A DNA stretch of 64,000 nt from Rapana venosa (Eukaryota; Mollusca; Gastropoda; Neogastropoda; Muricidae): the NCBI GenBank assembly GCA_028751875.1, contig CM054135.1:67400747-67464746 (forward strand), read 5' to 3'. Below are positions 35,258-46,760 of the stretch, piece by piece. Each line of letters begins with the position of its first letter. Within the stretch, counting starts at the first letter, position 1. The notes beneath the pieces were generated by a model, which saw nothing but the letters and a program-made list of their open reading frames with translations, had not been told where the DNA came from and did not search any database. Made by a program: the position numbers and the translations under genes.

Positions 35258-35335
35258 CTGCAGCTACCTTTGTGGTGGGCAATGGTTGCATATCAAAATC
35301 TCACCATTAATAACCTTGGAGCTCTGGCTGAGGAA
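35258..35335 (+). mobile_element. SINE family B tail fragment
   Basis: 'gcagctacctttgtggtggg', 'atcaaaatctcaccatta' and 'ccttggagctctggctg' match the 3' end of the copies at 12.1 and 13.4 kb. Confidence 0.7.
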
Positions 35336-35454
35336 GGGGAAAAACACAAAGTTAGTCTCTAAAAACGACCTTGAAGGGGGAACCCTTGATTATCTTTGAA
35401 TTTTGAGTTCCATTAGGTTGTTTTTTTCTTTCAGCACCACATTCATGAATAACT

Positions 35455-35600
35455 GACTTATCTTCATCTTCTTCTGTGTTCCCTACAGGTAAGATGTACA
35501 GTACCTGGTCTTTTCCTGTGCTGGTGACTCTGCAGGAAGTCTGCCCCCTTACCTCAGCCAAAACACTCCCAACTTCAGAGCTCCTCATGGCTAGTTGAGT
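35455..35600 (-). mobile_element. SINE family C, 3' fragment
   Basis: In reverse complement it reads 'gaggtaagggggcagacttc', then 'gcacaggaaaagaccaggta', like 28.0 and 61.4 kb. Confidence 0.6.
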
Positions 35601-35950
35601 CTGTGACCCCCTCAGTGGAGGATGCCGAGAACTAACTCTATTTCTGTGTTGGTTGTCCACACCTGTGCCATGTTTGCCACAACTTGAGGCTGTGCCCACC
35701 TTGCCCCATCAAGAGAAGACCCACATTAATGTGCTGTGGAGGTGTGAGTTCAAGGGAGTGGTAGATTTTCTGAGGTGATTTGATTTGAACCCATAGTTCT
35801 CTGGAGAAGATATTGTTTTGGTAACATTTCTCCAGTGCCTGGTCTGTCATGGTGTAAACTACAAGTCTGTGTCACTCTGGCGTCCTTCACCTCACAATCT
35901 GCACAGACACCATATTTATACTAATCTCCACTAATCTTTTCTTGTATAAG

Positions 35951-36019
<69 letters not shown>
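35951..36019. repeat. (GT)n microsatellite
   Basis: An almost pure GT tract of about 33 units. Confidence 0.95.
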
Positions 36020-36020
<1 letters not shown>

Positions 36021-37044
36021 CAAAAAGCACACATGAATACATCTAAGCATACAACATTTCCCGTACATTTTTCTTTTAGTTTCCATTTTTATTGGGTTTT
36101 TTCCCCTTTTGCAACAGAAGCAATCAGAATGATCAGCAAAAAGTCACCTACTTGGATGGATGAATGATATTTGAAAAGATTGTTTTTCAAATATGAAAAT
36201 ACACAGATACATGGATTCAACATTTGAGAGGGGGAAAATATGAACCCAAGGACTTTCCTGGCCCATGGTTAGATACAGGCAGAGGAAAACAGCAAATTGA
36301 AAGACGAAGTCAAGGCATTTTACAGCAAACAAGGGCTTATTTTTACAATGAAGTTTTTGACAAAGAAAAATCAGTCATAGCTTGATCTTCCATGACTGAA
36401 AACTTGCATTTATGAATATGTGCAATGAATAAAACTCCAAAGAACATTAACTTGATCAAGAGTGTTTTTGAAGAATATAAAGATAGATTCCCTTCCACTG
36501 AATATTGATTCTGTTAAATCACTCCATACTGCTGGGGAGAGAGCAGGATAGCTCAGCCATCCCACTTATGATCTGAAACATCTTGTGCACATGTCAAAAA
36601 GCCATATAACTTTCACAGAAATGTTGGTCAAGGGTAGGTGTTGTTATAAACATATCCAGCCTGAGCATGCAATATGTAACCAGCAGAGGGATGGTTCCAC
36701 CATGTTTGGCTTGTGCAAGTCACGGTATATGAAAGCTGCAGTGTAATATCCAATGACTCCTAGGGATGTAATATTATAAGGAAAAGAAGATGCTGCCTTT
36801 CATTCCCCATGAATTGGTTGCCTATGATATCATGCATTTTGAACTAAGTCATTTATTATAAACAATTAGTATAATTTTGTCTTGACTGTTCCTTTTCCTC
36901 TTTGAGTAATTGTTGGGGCATTAAGCTGAAATCTTTTGGTAGTGTGCCAAGGGCAAATTGAACCTGGTAGAACCTATCCCTTTGCAGGAAGCAGGGTGCA
37001 TACTGGATATATTCATGTCATCCATGCCACTGGCCATAGCTGAA
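36020..37044. other. Intergenic DNA with no recognised feature
   Basis: AT-rich. A possible trace of a SINE head ('gcaggatagctcag') is at 36544-36557, but nothing more. Confidence 0.35.
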
Positions 37045-37324
37045 CTACTCTTCCATGAACAGTGGATAGTGTGTCGATTACTGCATGTGTTCATGCAGTT
37101 CTATGAAAAGCAGATGGTGTCTGATTGTTGCATGTGTTCATGCACATTTATATGGGGAGTGGATGGTGTGTCTGATTACTGCATGTGTTCATGCAGTTCT
37201 ATGAAAAGTGGATGGTGTCTGATTACTGCGTGTGTTCATGCACATTTATATGGAAAGTGGATGGTGTGTCTGATTACTGCATGTGTTCATGAACATTTAT
37301 AGGACAAGTGGATGGAGTGTCTGA
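37045..37324 (+). repeat. 51-bp minisatellite, left part (diverged)
   Basis: About five units built on 'attactgcatgtgttcatgc' plus 'atggtgtgtctg', with two alternating middle variants ('acatttatatgg' and 'agttctatgaaaag'). Units vary by a few bases. The array resumes at 37634 after a LINE insertion. Confidence 0.85.
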
Positions 37325-37633
37325 TTAATAATAATATATGGAATTTATATAGCACTGAATCTTGTAAAACAAACAAACTGAAGCGCTTGCACTCAAATCA
37401 TTTATATGCATGCAACTTTCCTCAAATAGCATAATTAAGAGATATAAAATTTATGCGCACACACACACACACACACACAAACACACTTAGGTGGTGACGG
37501 AGATGAAGGATGCTGTTGAAAAGTAGGAACAGATATGAGAGGAAAGTATCAGGCAGAAAAAAAGTGTGTTTTGAGGCTGGATTTGAAGGTATCAAATGAA
37601 AATTTGGGGAAATGAAAGAGGGAGGTCATTCCA
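37325..37633 (-). mobile_element. 5'-truncated LINE 3' end inserted in the minisatellite
   Basis: 'ataataatatatggaattta' then 'gaagcgcttgcactcaaatc', an internal CA tract (about 37458-37484) and 'gaggctggatttgaaggtat', ending at 'ggtcattccaggtgg'. It aligns with the 3' portion of the LINEs at 49.4 and 62.6 kb. The array sequence GATTA is found on both sides, as expected from a short target duplication. Confidence 0.8.
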
Positions 37634-37815
37634 GGTGGATTACTGCGTGTGTTCATGCACAGTTCTATGAAAAGCGGATGGTGTGTCTGATTACTGCGTG
37701 TGTTCATGCACAGTTCTATGAAAAGCGGATGGTGTGTCTGATTACTGCGTGTGTTCATGCACAGTTCTATGAAAAGCGGATGGTGTGTCTGATTACTGCA
37801 TGTATTCATGCACAG
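37634..37815 (+). repeat. 51-bp minisatellite, right part (homogeneous)
   Basis: Three and a half nearly identical 51-base units, 'attactgcgtgtgttcatgc', 'acagttctatgaaaagcgga' and 'tggtgtgtctg'. Since 51 is divisible by three, a 17-residue open repeat appears in both directions; nothing else suggests coding. Confidence 0.9.
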
Positions 37816-38110
37816 GACCCTTGGCTTAAGTCTCATCTCCAGGCAGTTAACTCCAGGGATACATCCCCATTAATAGCCACAACAGTGAAGACTCCCACAG
37901 CTTCCTCAGTCACAATTTGATCACGAGTTTGACATTCTAACTACAGTGCTGTTTTATCCCACCTCTCCCCTCTCCGCTGTTTTATCCCACCTCTCCCCTC
38001 TCCCTTGTTTTATCCCACCTCTCCCCTCTCCCTTGTTTTATCCCACCTCTCCCGTCTCCGTTGTTTTATCCCACCTCCCCCGTCTCCGCTGTTTTATCCC
38101 ACGTCTCTCC

Positions 38111-38370
38111 TCTCACTCGCTTTCCCCCAGCCAAGTTAAGCAGCGTTGAGCGTGGTTACCAGTTGGATGGGTGACCGTTTGCGCGCCTTGGCTTCAGTAC
38201 AGTTCCCCCAGCTGTAAATGGGTACCTGCCTTCTTTAGGGTCAGGGAAGGTAAAGCAGTGAGGGAGAGGAGATGGGCGCCGCCCTCAATATGCTGGCCCT
38301 AGAGAAGTGAGGTCTCTGACGCCTCACTCCCCTACGACCTTATAGGTTATGGGACTCCTTTACGTTTACC
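38111..38370 (+). mobile_element. Composite tRNA-like/5S-like SINE, copy 2 (inside minisatellite)
   Basis: The head is shortened to 'cactcgctttcccccagcc'. The 5S-like block starts 'aagttaagcagcgttgagcg' and continues 'tggttaccagttggatgggt', 'gaccg'. About 36 of 45 positions match 5S rRNA nucleotides around its A, IE and C boxes as I recall them. The body and tail are as in copy 1. Confidence 0.85.
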
Positions 38371-39032
38371 TCCCTCTCCTCTCCGCTGTTTTAACCCACC
38401 TCTCCCGTCTCTGCTGTTTTATCCCACCTCTCCACTCTCTGCTGTTTTAACCCACCTCTCCCCTCTCGGCTGTTTTATCCCACGTCTCCAGTCTCGGCTG
38501 TTTTATCCCACCTCTCCCCTCTCCGCTGTTTTATCCCACCTCTCCCCTGTTTTAACCCACCTCTCCCGTCTCGGCTGTTTTATCCCACCTCTCCCCTCTC
38601 CGCTGTTTTATCCCACCTCTCCCCTGTTTTAACCCACCTCTCCCGTCTCGGCTTTTTTAACCCACCTCTCCCCTCTCCACTGTTTAAACCCACCTTTCCC
38701 CTCTCCGCTGTTTTAACCCACCTCTCCCTTTCTCCGCTGTTTTAACCCACCTCTTCCCTCTCCGCTGTTTAACCCCACCGCCCCCTCTGCTGTTTTATCC
38801 CACTCTCTCCCCATCTCCCAAGTTTTAACCCCACCTCTCCCTGTTTTACCCACTTCTCCCGTACTCGCTGTTTTATCCCACGTCTCCCCTCTCCGCTGTT
38901 TTAACCCACCTCTCCCCTCTCGGCTGTTTTAACCCACCTCTTCTCCCCTCTCCCTTGTTTTATCCCACCTCTCCCGTCTCCGTTGTTTTATCCCACCTCT
39001 CCCGTCTCCGCTGTTTTATTCCACGTCTCTCT

Positions 39033-39292
39033 TCTCACTCACTTTCCCCCAGCCAAGTTAAGCAGCGTTGAGCGTGGTTACCAATTGGATGGGTGACCGT
39101 TTGCGCGCCTTGGCTTCAGTACAGTTCCCCCAGCTGTAAATGGGTACCTGCTTTCTTTAGGGTCAGGGAAGGTAAAGCAGCGAGGGAGTGGAGATGGGCG
39201 CCGCCCTCAATATGCTGGCCCTAGAGAAGTGAGGTCTCTGACGCCTCGCTCCCCTACGACCTTATAGGTTATGGGACTCCTTTACCTTTACC
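39033..39292 (+). mobile_element. Composite tRNA-like/5S-like SINE, copy 3 (duplicate of copy 2)
   Basis: Nearly identical to copy 2 at an offset of about 922 bases, with the same truncated head and the same variant minisatellite units on both sides. It is therefore a segmental copy, not an independent insertion. Confidence 0.88.
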
Positions 39293-42200
39293 TCCCTCTC
39301 CTCTCCGCTGTTTTAACCCACCTCTCCCGTCTCTGCTGTTTTATCCCACCTCTCCACTCTCTGCTGTTTTAACCCACATCTCCCCTCTCGGCTGTTTTAT
39401 CCCACGTCTCCCCTCTCCGCTGTTTTATCCCACCTCTCCCCTCTCCGCTGTTTTATCCCACCTCTCCCCTGTTTTAAACCCACCTCTCCGTCTCGGCTGT
39501 TTTATACCCACCTCTCCCCTCTCCCTGTTTAATCCCACCTTTCCTCTCCACTGTTTTTACCCACCTCTCCCTCTCGGCCTTTTTTATCCACCTCTCCCCT
39601 CTCCACTGTTTAAACCCACCTCTCCCCTCTCGCTGTTTTAACCCACCTCTCCCGTCTCGCTGTTTTAACCCACCTCTTCCCCTCTCCGCTGTTTTAACCC
39701 ACCTCTCCCCTCTCTGCTGTTTTAATCCCACCTCTCCCCTCCTCGGCTGTTTTAACCCCCCCTCTCCCTGTTTTAACCCACTCTCCCGTCTCCGCTGTTT
39801 TAACCCACCTCATCCGTTCCTGTTTACCCACCTCTCCCCTCTCCGCTGTTTAACCCACCTCTCCCCTCCTCTGCTGTTTTAACCCCTTCTCTCCCCTCTC
39901 CACTGTTTTAAACCCACCTCTCCCCTCCGTGTTTTATCCCACCTCTCCCTCTCGCTGTTTTTAACCCCACCTTTCCCCTCTCCGTGTTTTAACCCACTGT
40001 TCCCATCTGGTGCGTTTTGAACCCACCTCTCACCTCCGCTGTTTAACCCATCTCTCCCCTAGTCCACAGTTTAAACCCACCTCCCGTGCACGTGGAGTTT
40101 TGAACCCGCCTTCCTCATCATCTGCCTGTTTTCCCACCCACCCTCTGCTGTTATTAACCCACCACCTCCCTCTCCTCTCCGCTGTTTTAACCCACCTCTC
40201 CCCTCTCCGCTGTTTTTCACCCACCTCTCCGCTGTTTTACCCACTCTCCCCTCTCGCTGTTTTAACCCACTCTCCCCTCTCCGCTGTTTTTCACCCCCTC
40301 TCCGCTGTTTTAACCCACCTCTCCCTCCACTGTTTTAACCCACCTCTCCTCTCTCCGCTGTTTTAACCCACCTCTCCCCTTTGTTTAAACCCACCTCTCC
40401 CCTCTACGCTGTTTTACCCACCTCTCCCCTCTCCGCTGTTTTAACCCACCTCTCCCCTCTCCGCTGTTTTAACCCACCTCTCCCCCTCTCCACTGTTTTA
40501 CCCACCTCTCCCTCCTCGCTGTTTTAACCCACCTTCCCCTCTCCGGCTGTTTTAAACCCACCTTCCCCTCTCGCTGTTTTAACCCACCTCTCCCCTCTCG
40601 GCTGTTTTAAACCCATCTCTCCCCTCTCCTGTTTTAACCCACCTCTCCCGTCTCCGCTGTTTTAACCCACCTCTCCCGTCTCCGCTGTTTTAACCCACCT
40701 CTCCCCTCTCCGCTGTTTTAACCCACCTCTCCCCTCTCTGCTGTTTTATCCCACCTCTCCCCTCTCCGCTGTTTTAACCCACCTCTCCCCTGTTTTATCC
40801 ACCTCCCCTCTCGCTGTTTAATCCACCTTTCCCCTCTCCGCTGTTTTAACCCACCTCTCCCCTCTCTGCTGTTTTAACCCACCTCTCCCCTCTCTGCTGT
40901 TTTAACCCATCTCTCCCCTCTCCGCTGTTTTAAACCCACCTCTCCCGTCTCCGCTGTTTTAACCCACCTCTCCCTCTCTCTTTTTCACCACTCTGCTGTT
41001 TAACCCACCTCTCCCGTCTCCGCTGTTTTAACCCACCTCTCCCTCTCCGCTGTTTTCACCCACCTCTCCGCTGTTTTCACCCACCTCTCCCCCTCTCTGC
41101 TGTTTTAACTCTCCCCCTCTCCCGTTTACCCTCCGCTGTTTTAACCCACCTCTCCCCTCTCCATGTTTTAACCCACCTCTCCCCTCTCCGCTGTTTTAAC
41201 CCACCTCTCCCCTGTGTTTAACCCACCTCTCCCCTCTACGCTGTTTTAACCCACCTCTCCCTCTCCGCTGTTTTAACCCACCTCTCCCCTCTCCGCTGTT
41301 TTAACCCACCTCTCCCCTCTCCACTGTTTTAACCCACCTCTCCCCTCTCCGCTGTTTTAACCCACCTCTCCCCTCTCGGCTGTTTTAACCCACCTTTCCC
41401 CTCTCCGCTGTTTTAACCCACCTCTCCCCTCTCTGCTGTTTTAACCCATCTCTCCCCTCTCTGCTGTTTTAACCCATCTCTCCCCTCTCCACTGTTTTAA
41501 CCCACCTCTCCCGTCTCCGCTGTTTTAACCCACCTCTCCCCTCTCCGCTGTTTTCACCCACCTCTCTGCTGTTTTAACCCACCTCTCCCGTCTCCGCTGT
41601 TTTAACCCACCTCTCCCCTGTTTTCACCCACCTCTCCGCTGTTTCACCCACCTCTCCGCTGTTTTAACCCACCTCTCCCCTCTCTGCTGTTTTAAACCCA
41701 CCTCTCCCCTCTCGCTGTTTTAACCCACCTCTCCCCTCTCCGCTGTTTTAACCCACCTCTCCCCTCTCCGCTGTTTTAAACCCACCTCTCCCCTCTACGC
41801 TGTTTTAACCCACCTCTCCCGTCCCCTGTTTTAACCCACCTCTCCCTCTCCGCTGTTTAAAACCCACTCCTCCCCTCTCCGCTGTTTTAACCCACCTCTC
41901 CCCTCTCCGCTGTTTTAACCCACCTCTCCCTCTCCGCTGTTTTAACCCACCTCTCCCCCTAGCTGTTTTAAACCCACTCTCCTCTCCGCTGTTTTAACCC
42001 ACCTCTCCCCTCTCTGCGTTTTAACCCATCTCTCCCTCTCATGTGTTTTAACCCATCCCCCTCCGCTGTTTTAATCCCACCTCTCCCCTCTCACGTGTTT
42101 TAACCCACCTCTCCCTCACTGACTGTTTTAACCCACCTCCCCTCCGCTGTTTTAACTCCCCTCCTTCCTTTTAATAACCCACCTTCTCCCGTCATCCGTG

Positions 42201-42814
42201 TTTTTAACCCACCTTCCTCTGCTGTTTTAACCCACTGCTCCTGCCTGACCGTTTAACACACATCCGCTGTTTAACCTTCCCTGTCTGCTAGTTTTAACCA
42301 TCGTTCCCACTCTCTGCTGGTTTAAACCTATACTCATCCGAAGTTTTAACCACACTTCCTATTGTGTTTTTATCTTGCAGTTTTTAACATTCCCCTCTCG
42401 CTTTTTACCCAGTTGTTTGTGTTTAACATTCTCTTCTGCTGTTTAACCACTCTCACATGTTTAACCACCTCTCCCCAAAATCCGAGGAAAAATTTATGCC
42501 AGTTTCAGCTACTTTGTATAGTCATTGCTGAATAACACTTAATAGCGTCCTGGATTATTTTTAATGCAAACTGTATGTAATTGTCATAAGTCATAATTAA
42601 TTCTTGAATCATCAACATATGGCAGATACATAAACTTTAATATGCTTCTATAGATTTGTTACAAGGTGGTGTAAGAATGTACGTGTTGTCGGTGTTTTGT
42701 GTGTCATCATAGATAATAATAACTATTATGTATGGAATTTTTACACTGATCTTTAAAGTCAACAAATACGTGTGTTTGTTTTTGTAAAAATTTTTTTTTT
42801 TCATGTGTAGGTGT

Positions 42815-42950
42815 TTAAATTGTCATCTTCCCACTGCACACAATGGCCTACTCTTACAAAAGCGGAACAGGATTTAACATGTGCGCAAGATGTTCTGTGC
42901 GTTCGCACACGGGGCCTCGGTTTATAGTCTCATCCGAAGGATTATTACTA
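42815..42950 (-). mobile_element. SINE family A partial copy
   Basis: 'cacacaatggcctactctta', 'gcgcaagatgttctgtgcgt' and 'ggggcctcggtttatagtct' match the copies at 43.3 and 44.9 kb. Confidence 0.8.
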
Positions 42951-43261
42951 GTATTGTTGTGTTTTTGCAGGCTTTTTTTTCATTGCTGTTGTTGTTAATG
43001 TTATTGACAAGTGTGCTTATTTGTGTAGCATCTTCAACCATGCTTACACTACTTTGATCCATGAGGATATAAGTTTAATCATATGCTGTAAGGGAAAAGT
43101 AGTAAACTACTTAGAAGGTACACATTATTAGAAGAATGACCAGATTTCAGTAGTCTTTATTTGTACATCAACATAATTATGTGCAGACTCATAGTGCTTT
43201 TTTAAAATATGTTTTTCACATATGTTTTTAAAATTAAAAAAAAATTACTTTGTTCTTTTTT

Positions 43262-43540
43262 TTATCAAGGATAATGGAATAAGCACTTATGTGCTTTTTT
43301 ACATCCAGTCCTCGTGTGTACGCGGTTGTGTAAATTGTCACCTGTTCCCACCAGCACACAATGGCCTACTCTTACAAAAAGCGGAACAGGATTTAACATG
43401 TGCGCAAGATGTTCTGCGTGCGTTCGCACATGGGACCTCACTTTAGTCTCATCCGAAGGACTTTTGGGGAGAGTGGAGTCTGCACTGATGTTAACTCCAG
43501 GGGGGAAATATCCCCTTGAACGGGAATCGAGCCCATATGT
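43262..43540 (-). mobile_element. SINE family A copy
   Basis: It runs from 'atcaaggataatggaataag' through 'ctcatccgaaggacttttgg' to 'gaacgggaatcgagccc', the reverse of a B box (GGGCTCGATTCCCG). The A-box half of the head is missing. Confidence 0.85.
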
Positions 43541-44660
43541 GAGCATCTGAATGAGTCTTGAGCATGTCTCATCTACAGAATGTAGACAACTTCAGCTTTA
43601 TGATATGAGTATGAGTTGAAAATCACAAACATGAATATCACAAATTTCTATAGGGAACTCTGATCCCCAACCACCCCCCCCCCCCCCCCCCCCCATTCCC
43701 CCAAAGAAAAAACCCCAAAACAAACCTAACCACAAAACAAACCTAAACACATAAGCAAAGCTACTTTACAATTGGTGTATGATTTGAAAATCTAAACAAG
43801 AAATCAAAATATAAAACTACAAAGTCTACTTCAGAAAAAAAAGGTTGTTTAGTACACAAAACAAGAAAAGTGACAATTTAAAAACAAAGGATTGTTTGAT
43901 ATACAAAGAAATGACAAGTGAGCTTTAAAGAAACCCAAAGATTTCTTGGATACATAAAGAAATGAAAAGATACCCCATCCCCACCCCCTTCACAAAGTAA
44001 TGAAAAGCATGCATTAAAAGACAAAGGATTATTGGGTACACACACATGCACACAAAAGTGAGCATTTAAAAACAAGACCCACAGAGAAAACAAAGAGGAA
44101 CAAAATAAAATACAAAATTAACAATCAATGATACTTTGATACTTTATTTTTCACATTTCAGTTGCTTAGTGACGAGTTTAGAAAGTCTATAAAAAAAATA
44201 AAATCTGAAACTGCTTCAAGTTTGTTTAATACAGCATGACTGGATGGTTTCCTTCATCATAACACTCATTAAATTGTTTGTGGCCCACTGAAAATGTTGA
44301 TAGTTAAACAAAAAACCACAAGAATACCCCCCTCCCCCCCCCCCCCCCCCCCAAGTCAGAATGCAGATACCTTAATGGTTGGCATATGGTTGCATATGTA
44401 AAATCTCACCATTGGTGAACCTTGGACCTCTAGCCAAGAAACAGAAAAAAAACCCATAACTTGAAAAATATCCACCATGTGATGCCTGGCCTTGAGTTAA
44501 TTTGATACTGTTAACAGTCAAAACCAAATGGTATGCCTAATGATTAAAAAAGATGTGAAGAATACCATGTTGAAAATGGAAAGAATGGGACATAAGCGCT
44601 TAAGCATAGCATGGCTCATCAACTTGTCAAAATAATCTGAGGTGCACTTGCTGCTAAATT
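43541..44660. other. Intergenic DNA with poly(C) runs and a SINE B tail
   Basis: Poly(C) is at about 43673-43694 and 44325-44352. The second run directly precedes a family B tail (44353..44445, 'aaaatctcaccattggtgaa'). The rest is A-rich with no coding signal. Confidence 0.6.
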
Positions 44661-44664
44661 CACT

Positions 44665-44835
44665 TCATTCACTCATCCCTTGGTCGGGATGACCGTTGGG
44701 GTACCCCCACGGACGCTGCAAGTGGACCGCCAAATGGTTCTGTCCTGGGCTGCTTTCAGGAGGTTTGGTACAGTGAGGCCGGTCCACTCCTTGATGTTGG
44801 ATATCCAACTGCTAACTGCAACTGCTAAATTCAAC
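44665..44835 (-). mobile_element. Non-LTR retrotransposon C-terminus fragment
   Basis: The minus strand encodes NIKEWTGLTVPNLLKAAQD, then RTIWRSTCSVRGGTPTVIPT and KG before a stop. This matches the 'EWTGL...AAQDRxxWR' end of a common LINE ORF2. Only about 45 codons and a short 3' part remain. Confidence 0.7.
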
Positions 44836-44884
44836 CATGTAAAAATGAACTAGTCCACTCAATTTATTTATTCTTTATTTTATT

Positions 44885-45172
44885 TTATTCTTTTATATCG
44901 AGGATAATGGAATAAGCACTTATGTGCTTTTTTACATCTAGTCCCTGTGTGTATGTGGTTTTGTAAATTCTGTCATCTGTTCCCACCGGCACACAATGGC
45001 CTACTCTTATGAAAAGCGGAACAGGATTTAACATGTACGCAAGATGTTTTGTATGCGTTCGCACATGGGACCTCGGTTTATAGTCTCATCCGAAGGACTT
45101 TTGGGGAGAGTGGAGTCTGCAATGATGTTAACTCCAGGGGAAAATATCCCCTTGAACGGGAATCGAACCCAG
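44885..45172 (-). mobile_element. SINE family A copy
   Basis: It spans 'tatcgaggataatggaataa' to 'gaacgggaatcgaaccc', i.e. from 3' tail to B box in reverse. The core 'gttcgcacatgggacctcgg' agrees with the neighbouring copies. Confidence 0.85.
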
Positions 45173-46204
45173 TTTACAATGTATCAAATGGCAAACAAGA
45201 TTAACTGGAAATGACAGGGGAAAAAAACACAACTGCAGTAACAAAATTAAACCTTCATGGCATGACTGACAGAAATTGTTTGTAGCTATGATAAAAAAAG
45301 GGTTAATAAACAGATGAAAGTACCTTTCCAGACTTCATAACAGATGAAGATATGAAGATGATAATTGAACATTTCAGCTATCACAGCAGTTGTTTGCACT
45401 CCATGCTTTCTATCAACTCATACCAATATCATTACATAACAACATACAACATTCACCAATCAGTACAGCTATGCATCAAATCATACATCAAATGGCAGCC
45501 AACGCTGTCAAAGAACAGAAGACACTGTAAGTGCAGTGAAATTTCACAACTTGGATTTCTTTTCTTGTACTTCATCACAGACAATATCTCACAGACACAG
45601 ATTATGAACTCTAATCCCTCCAAGAAGAATCTTCATCTTTATGATTTTAAGAACTGACTGTTCTTTATTTTCCATAGGCACATGAACATACATATACTTT
45701 TTTGTCATTTCTCACAGGGTTTTTAAAAAAGTTAAACTGTAAACCTTTATCTAAAGTTTACATAGCAAAAGTAAACAGATTATCGTGCTGACTTTTTTCA
45801 TGATGCTATTAGGCCAACAAACAAAAGAAGTCCTGCACTACTGCTGGGTCACTCTGGAGATGCTCAGTGATGCTTGTTCTAACTGAAAAAAACACTGGAG
45901 CTTATTGAAAACCCCTTACTAATGATGATAACTAGTGTGATATTGTAAAAAAATAAATGAAATATCTAAGCACTCTTACTGTGGTGTCTGTTACATCAAC
46001 TGAGAAGACCTTTACTATAAGAATACATAAAGAAGAAGGGACACAACTGACATATTGCTCCTGTTGCAATCAGCAATCCAGCATGTATGACTGGTGACCT
46101 GGTTTTACTCTCAAAAACTGCAACAGCACTAGAAAACTACAGCCTCTACCATAGCATACACTCCCAATATTCTGAACTTACATTCAGCCTCTACTGTAGC
46201 ACAA
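45173..46204. other. Intergenic AT-rich DNA
   Basis: No recognised feature. Confidence 0.35.
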
Positions 46205-46760
46205 ATTCATGACATTCTTAACTTCTATTGAGGTTAAGCTGTGTTTCAAATATCTCCATAAATCTGCACCCTCTTTTCTTTTTAACTGTCTTCACCTGTA
46301 CATTCCATCCTGTTCCCTTCGTTCAGCTGCAGATACTTGTGTTTTTGAACACCCAGATTCAAACAAACCACAGTTGACCGTCGCTCTTTCTCTGTTTGTG
46401 GTCAATCCACCTGGAGTGACCTCCTTCTTTCACTTCACCAAAAGCCTTCATTTGATACATTCAAATCCAGCCTCAAAACACACTTATTTCCTACCTGAGA
46501 CTTCCCCTCATATCTGTTCCTACTTTTCAACAGCATCCTTCATCTCCTAAATGTTTTCACGAGTGTGTGTGTGTATGTATGTGTGTATGCGTGCGTGTGT
46601 GCATGCATGCGCGCATGCATACATTTGAAATCTGTTATTTATTATATTTGAAGAAAGTTGCATGTGTGTAAATGATTTGAGTGCAAGCACTTCGATTTGT
46701 TTGTTTTACAAGATACAACGCTATATTAATTCCATATACTTTTATTATCTTTATTATTAA
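46205..46760 (+). mobile_element. CR1/L2-like LINE, 3' end with ORF2 C-terminus
   Basis: The plus strand reads KLCFKYLHKSAPSFLFNCLH, then YIPSCSLRSAADTCVF and PASKHTYFLPETSPHICS. This corresponds to KISTLCYKCLHKTAPAYLCE in the copy at 62.9 kb and its continuation. A GT microsatellite (about 46563-46600) lies where other copies have CA repeats, and it ends 'gcacttcgatttgtttg' with a TTATT-type tail. Strongly 5'-truncated. Confidence 0.82.

Larger units (their letters stand above)
37945..42478 (+). repeat. 28-bp pyrimidine-rich minisatellite, ~4.5 kb
   Basis: The consensus unit is 'ctgttttaacccacctctcc' followed by 'cctctccg' (28 bases), repeated on the order of 150 times. Early units often have 'tttatccc' in place of 'tttaaccc'. 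Two SINE copies (38111..38370 and 39033..39292) lie inside. Units are tidy at 40.3-41.9 kb but full of indels at 39.5-40.3 and 42.0-42.48 kb. The G-rich complement has GGG/GGGG runs in each unit, so quadruplex formation is possible. Confidence 0.95.

Noticed and set aside
37612..37920. 102-codon frame with a 17-residue repeat
   Set aside because: It arises because the 51-bp minisatellite is a multiple of three; open on both strands, no recognisable protein.
39474..40366. Repetitive Arg/Glu/Gly or Pro/Ser/Leu open frames in the 28-bp array
   Set aside because: The 28-bp unit is not a multiple of three and frames persist only through indels; no coding evidence.
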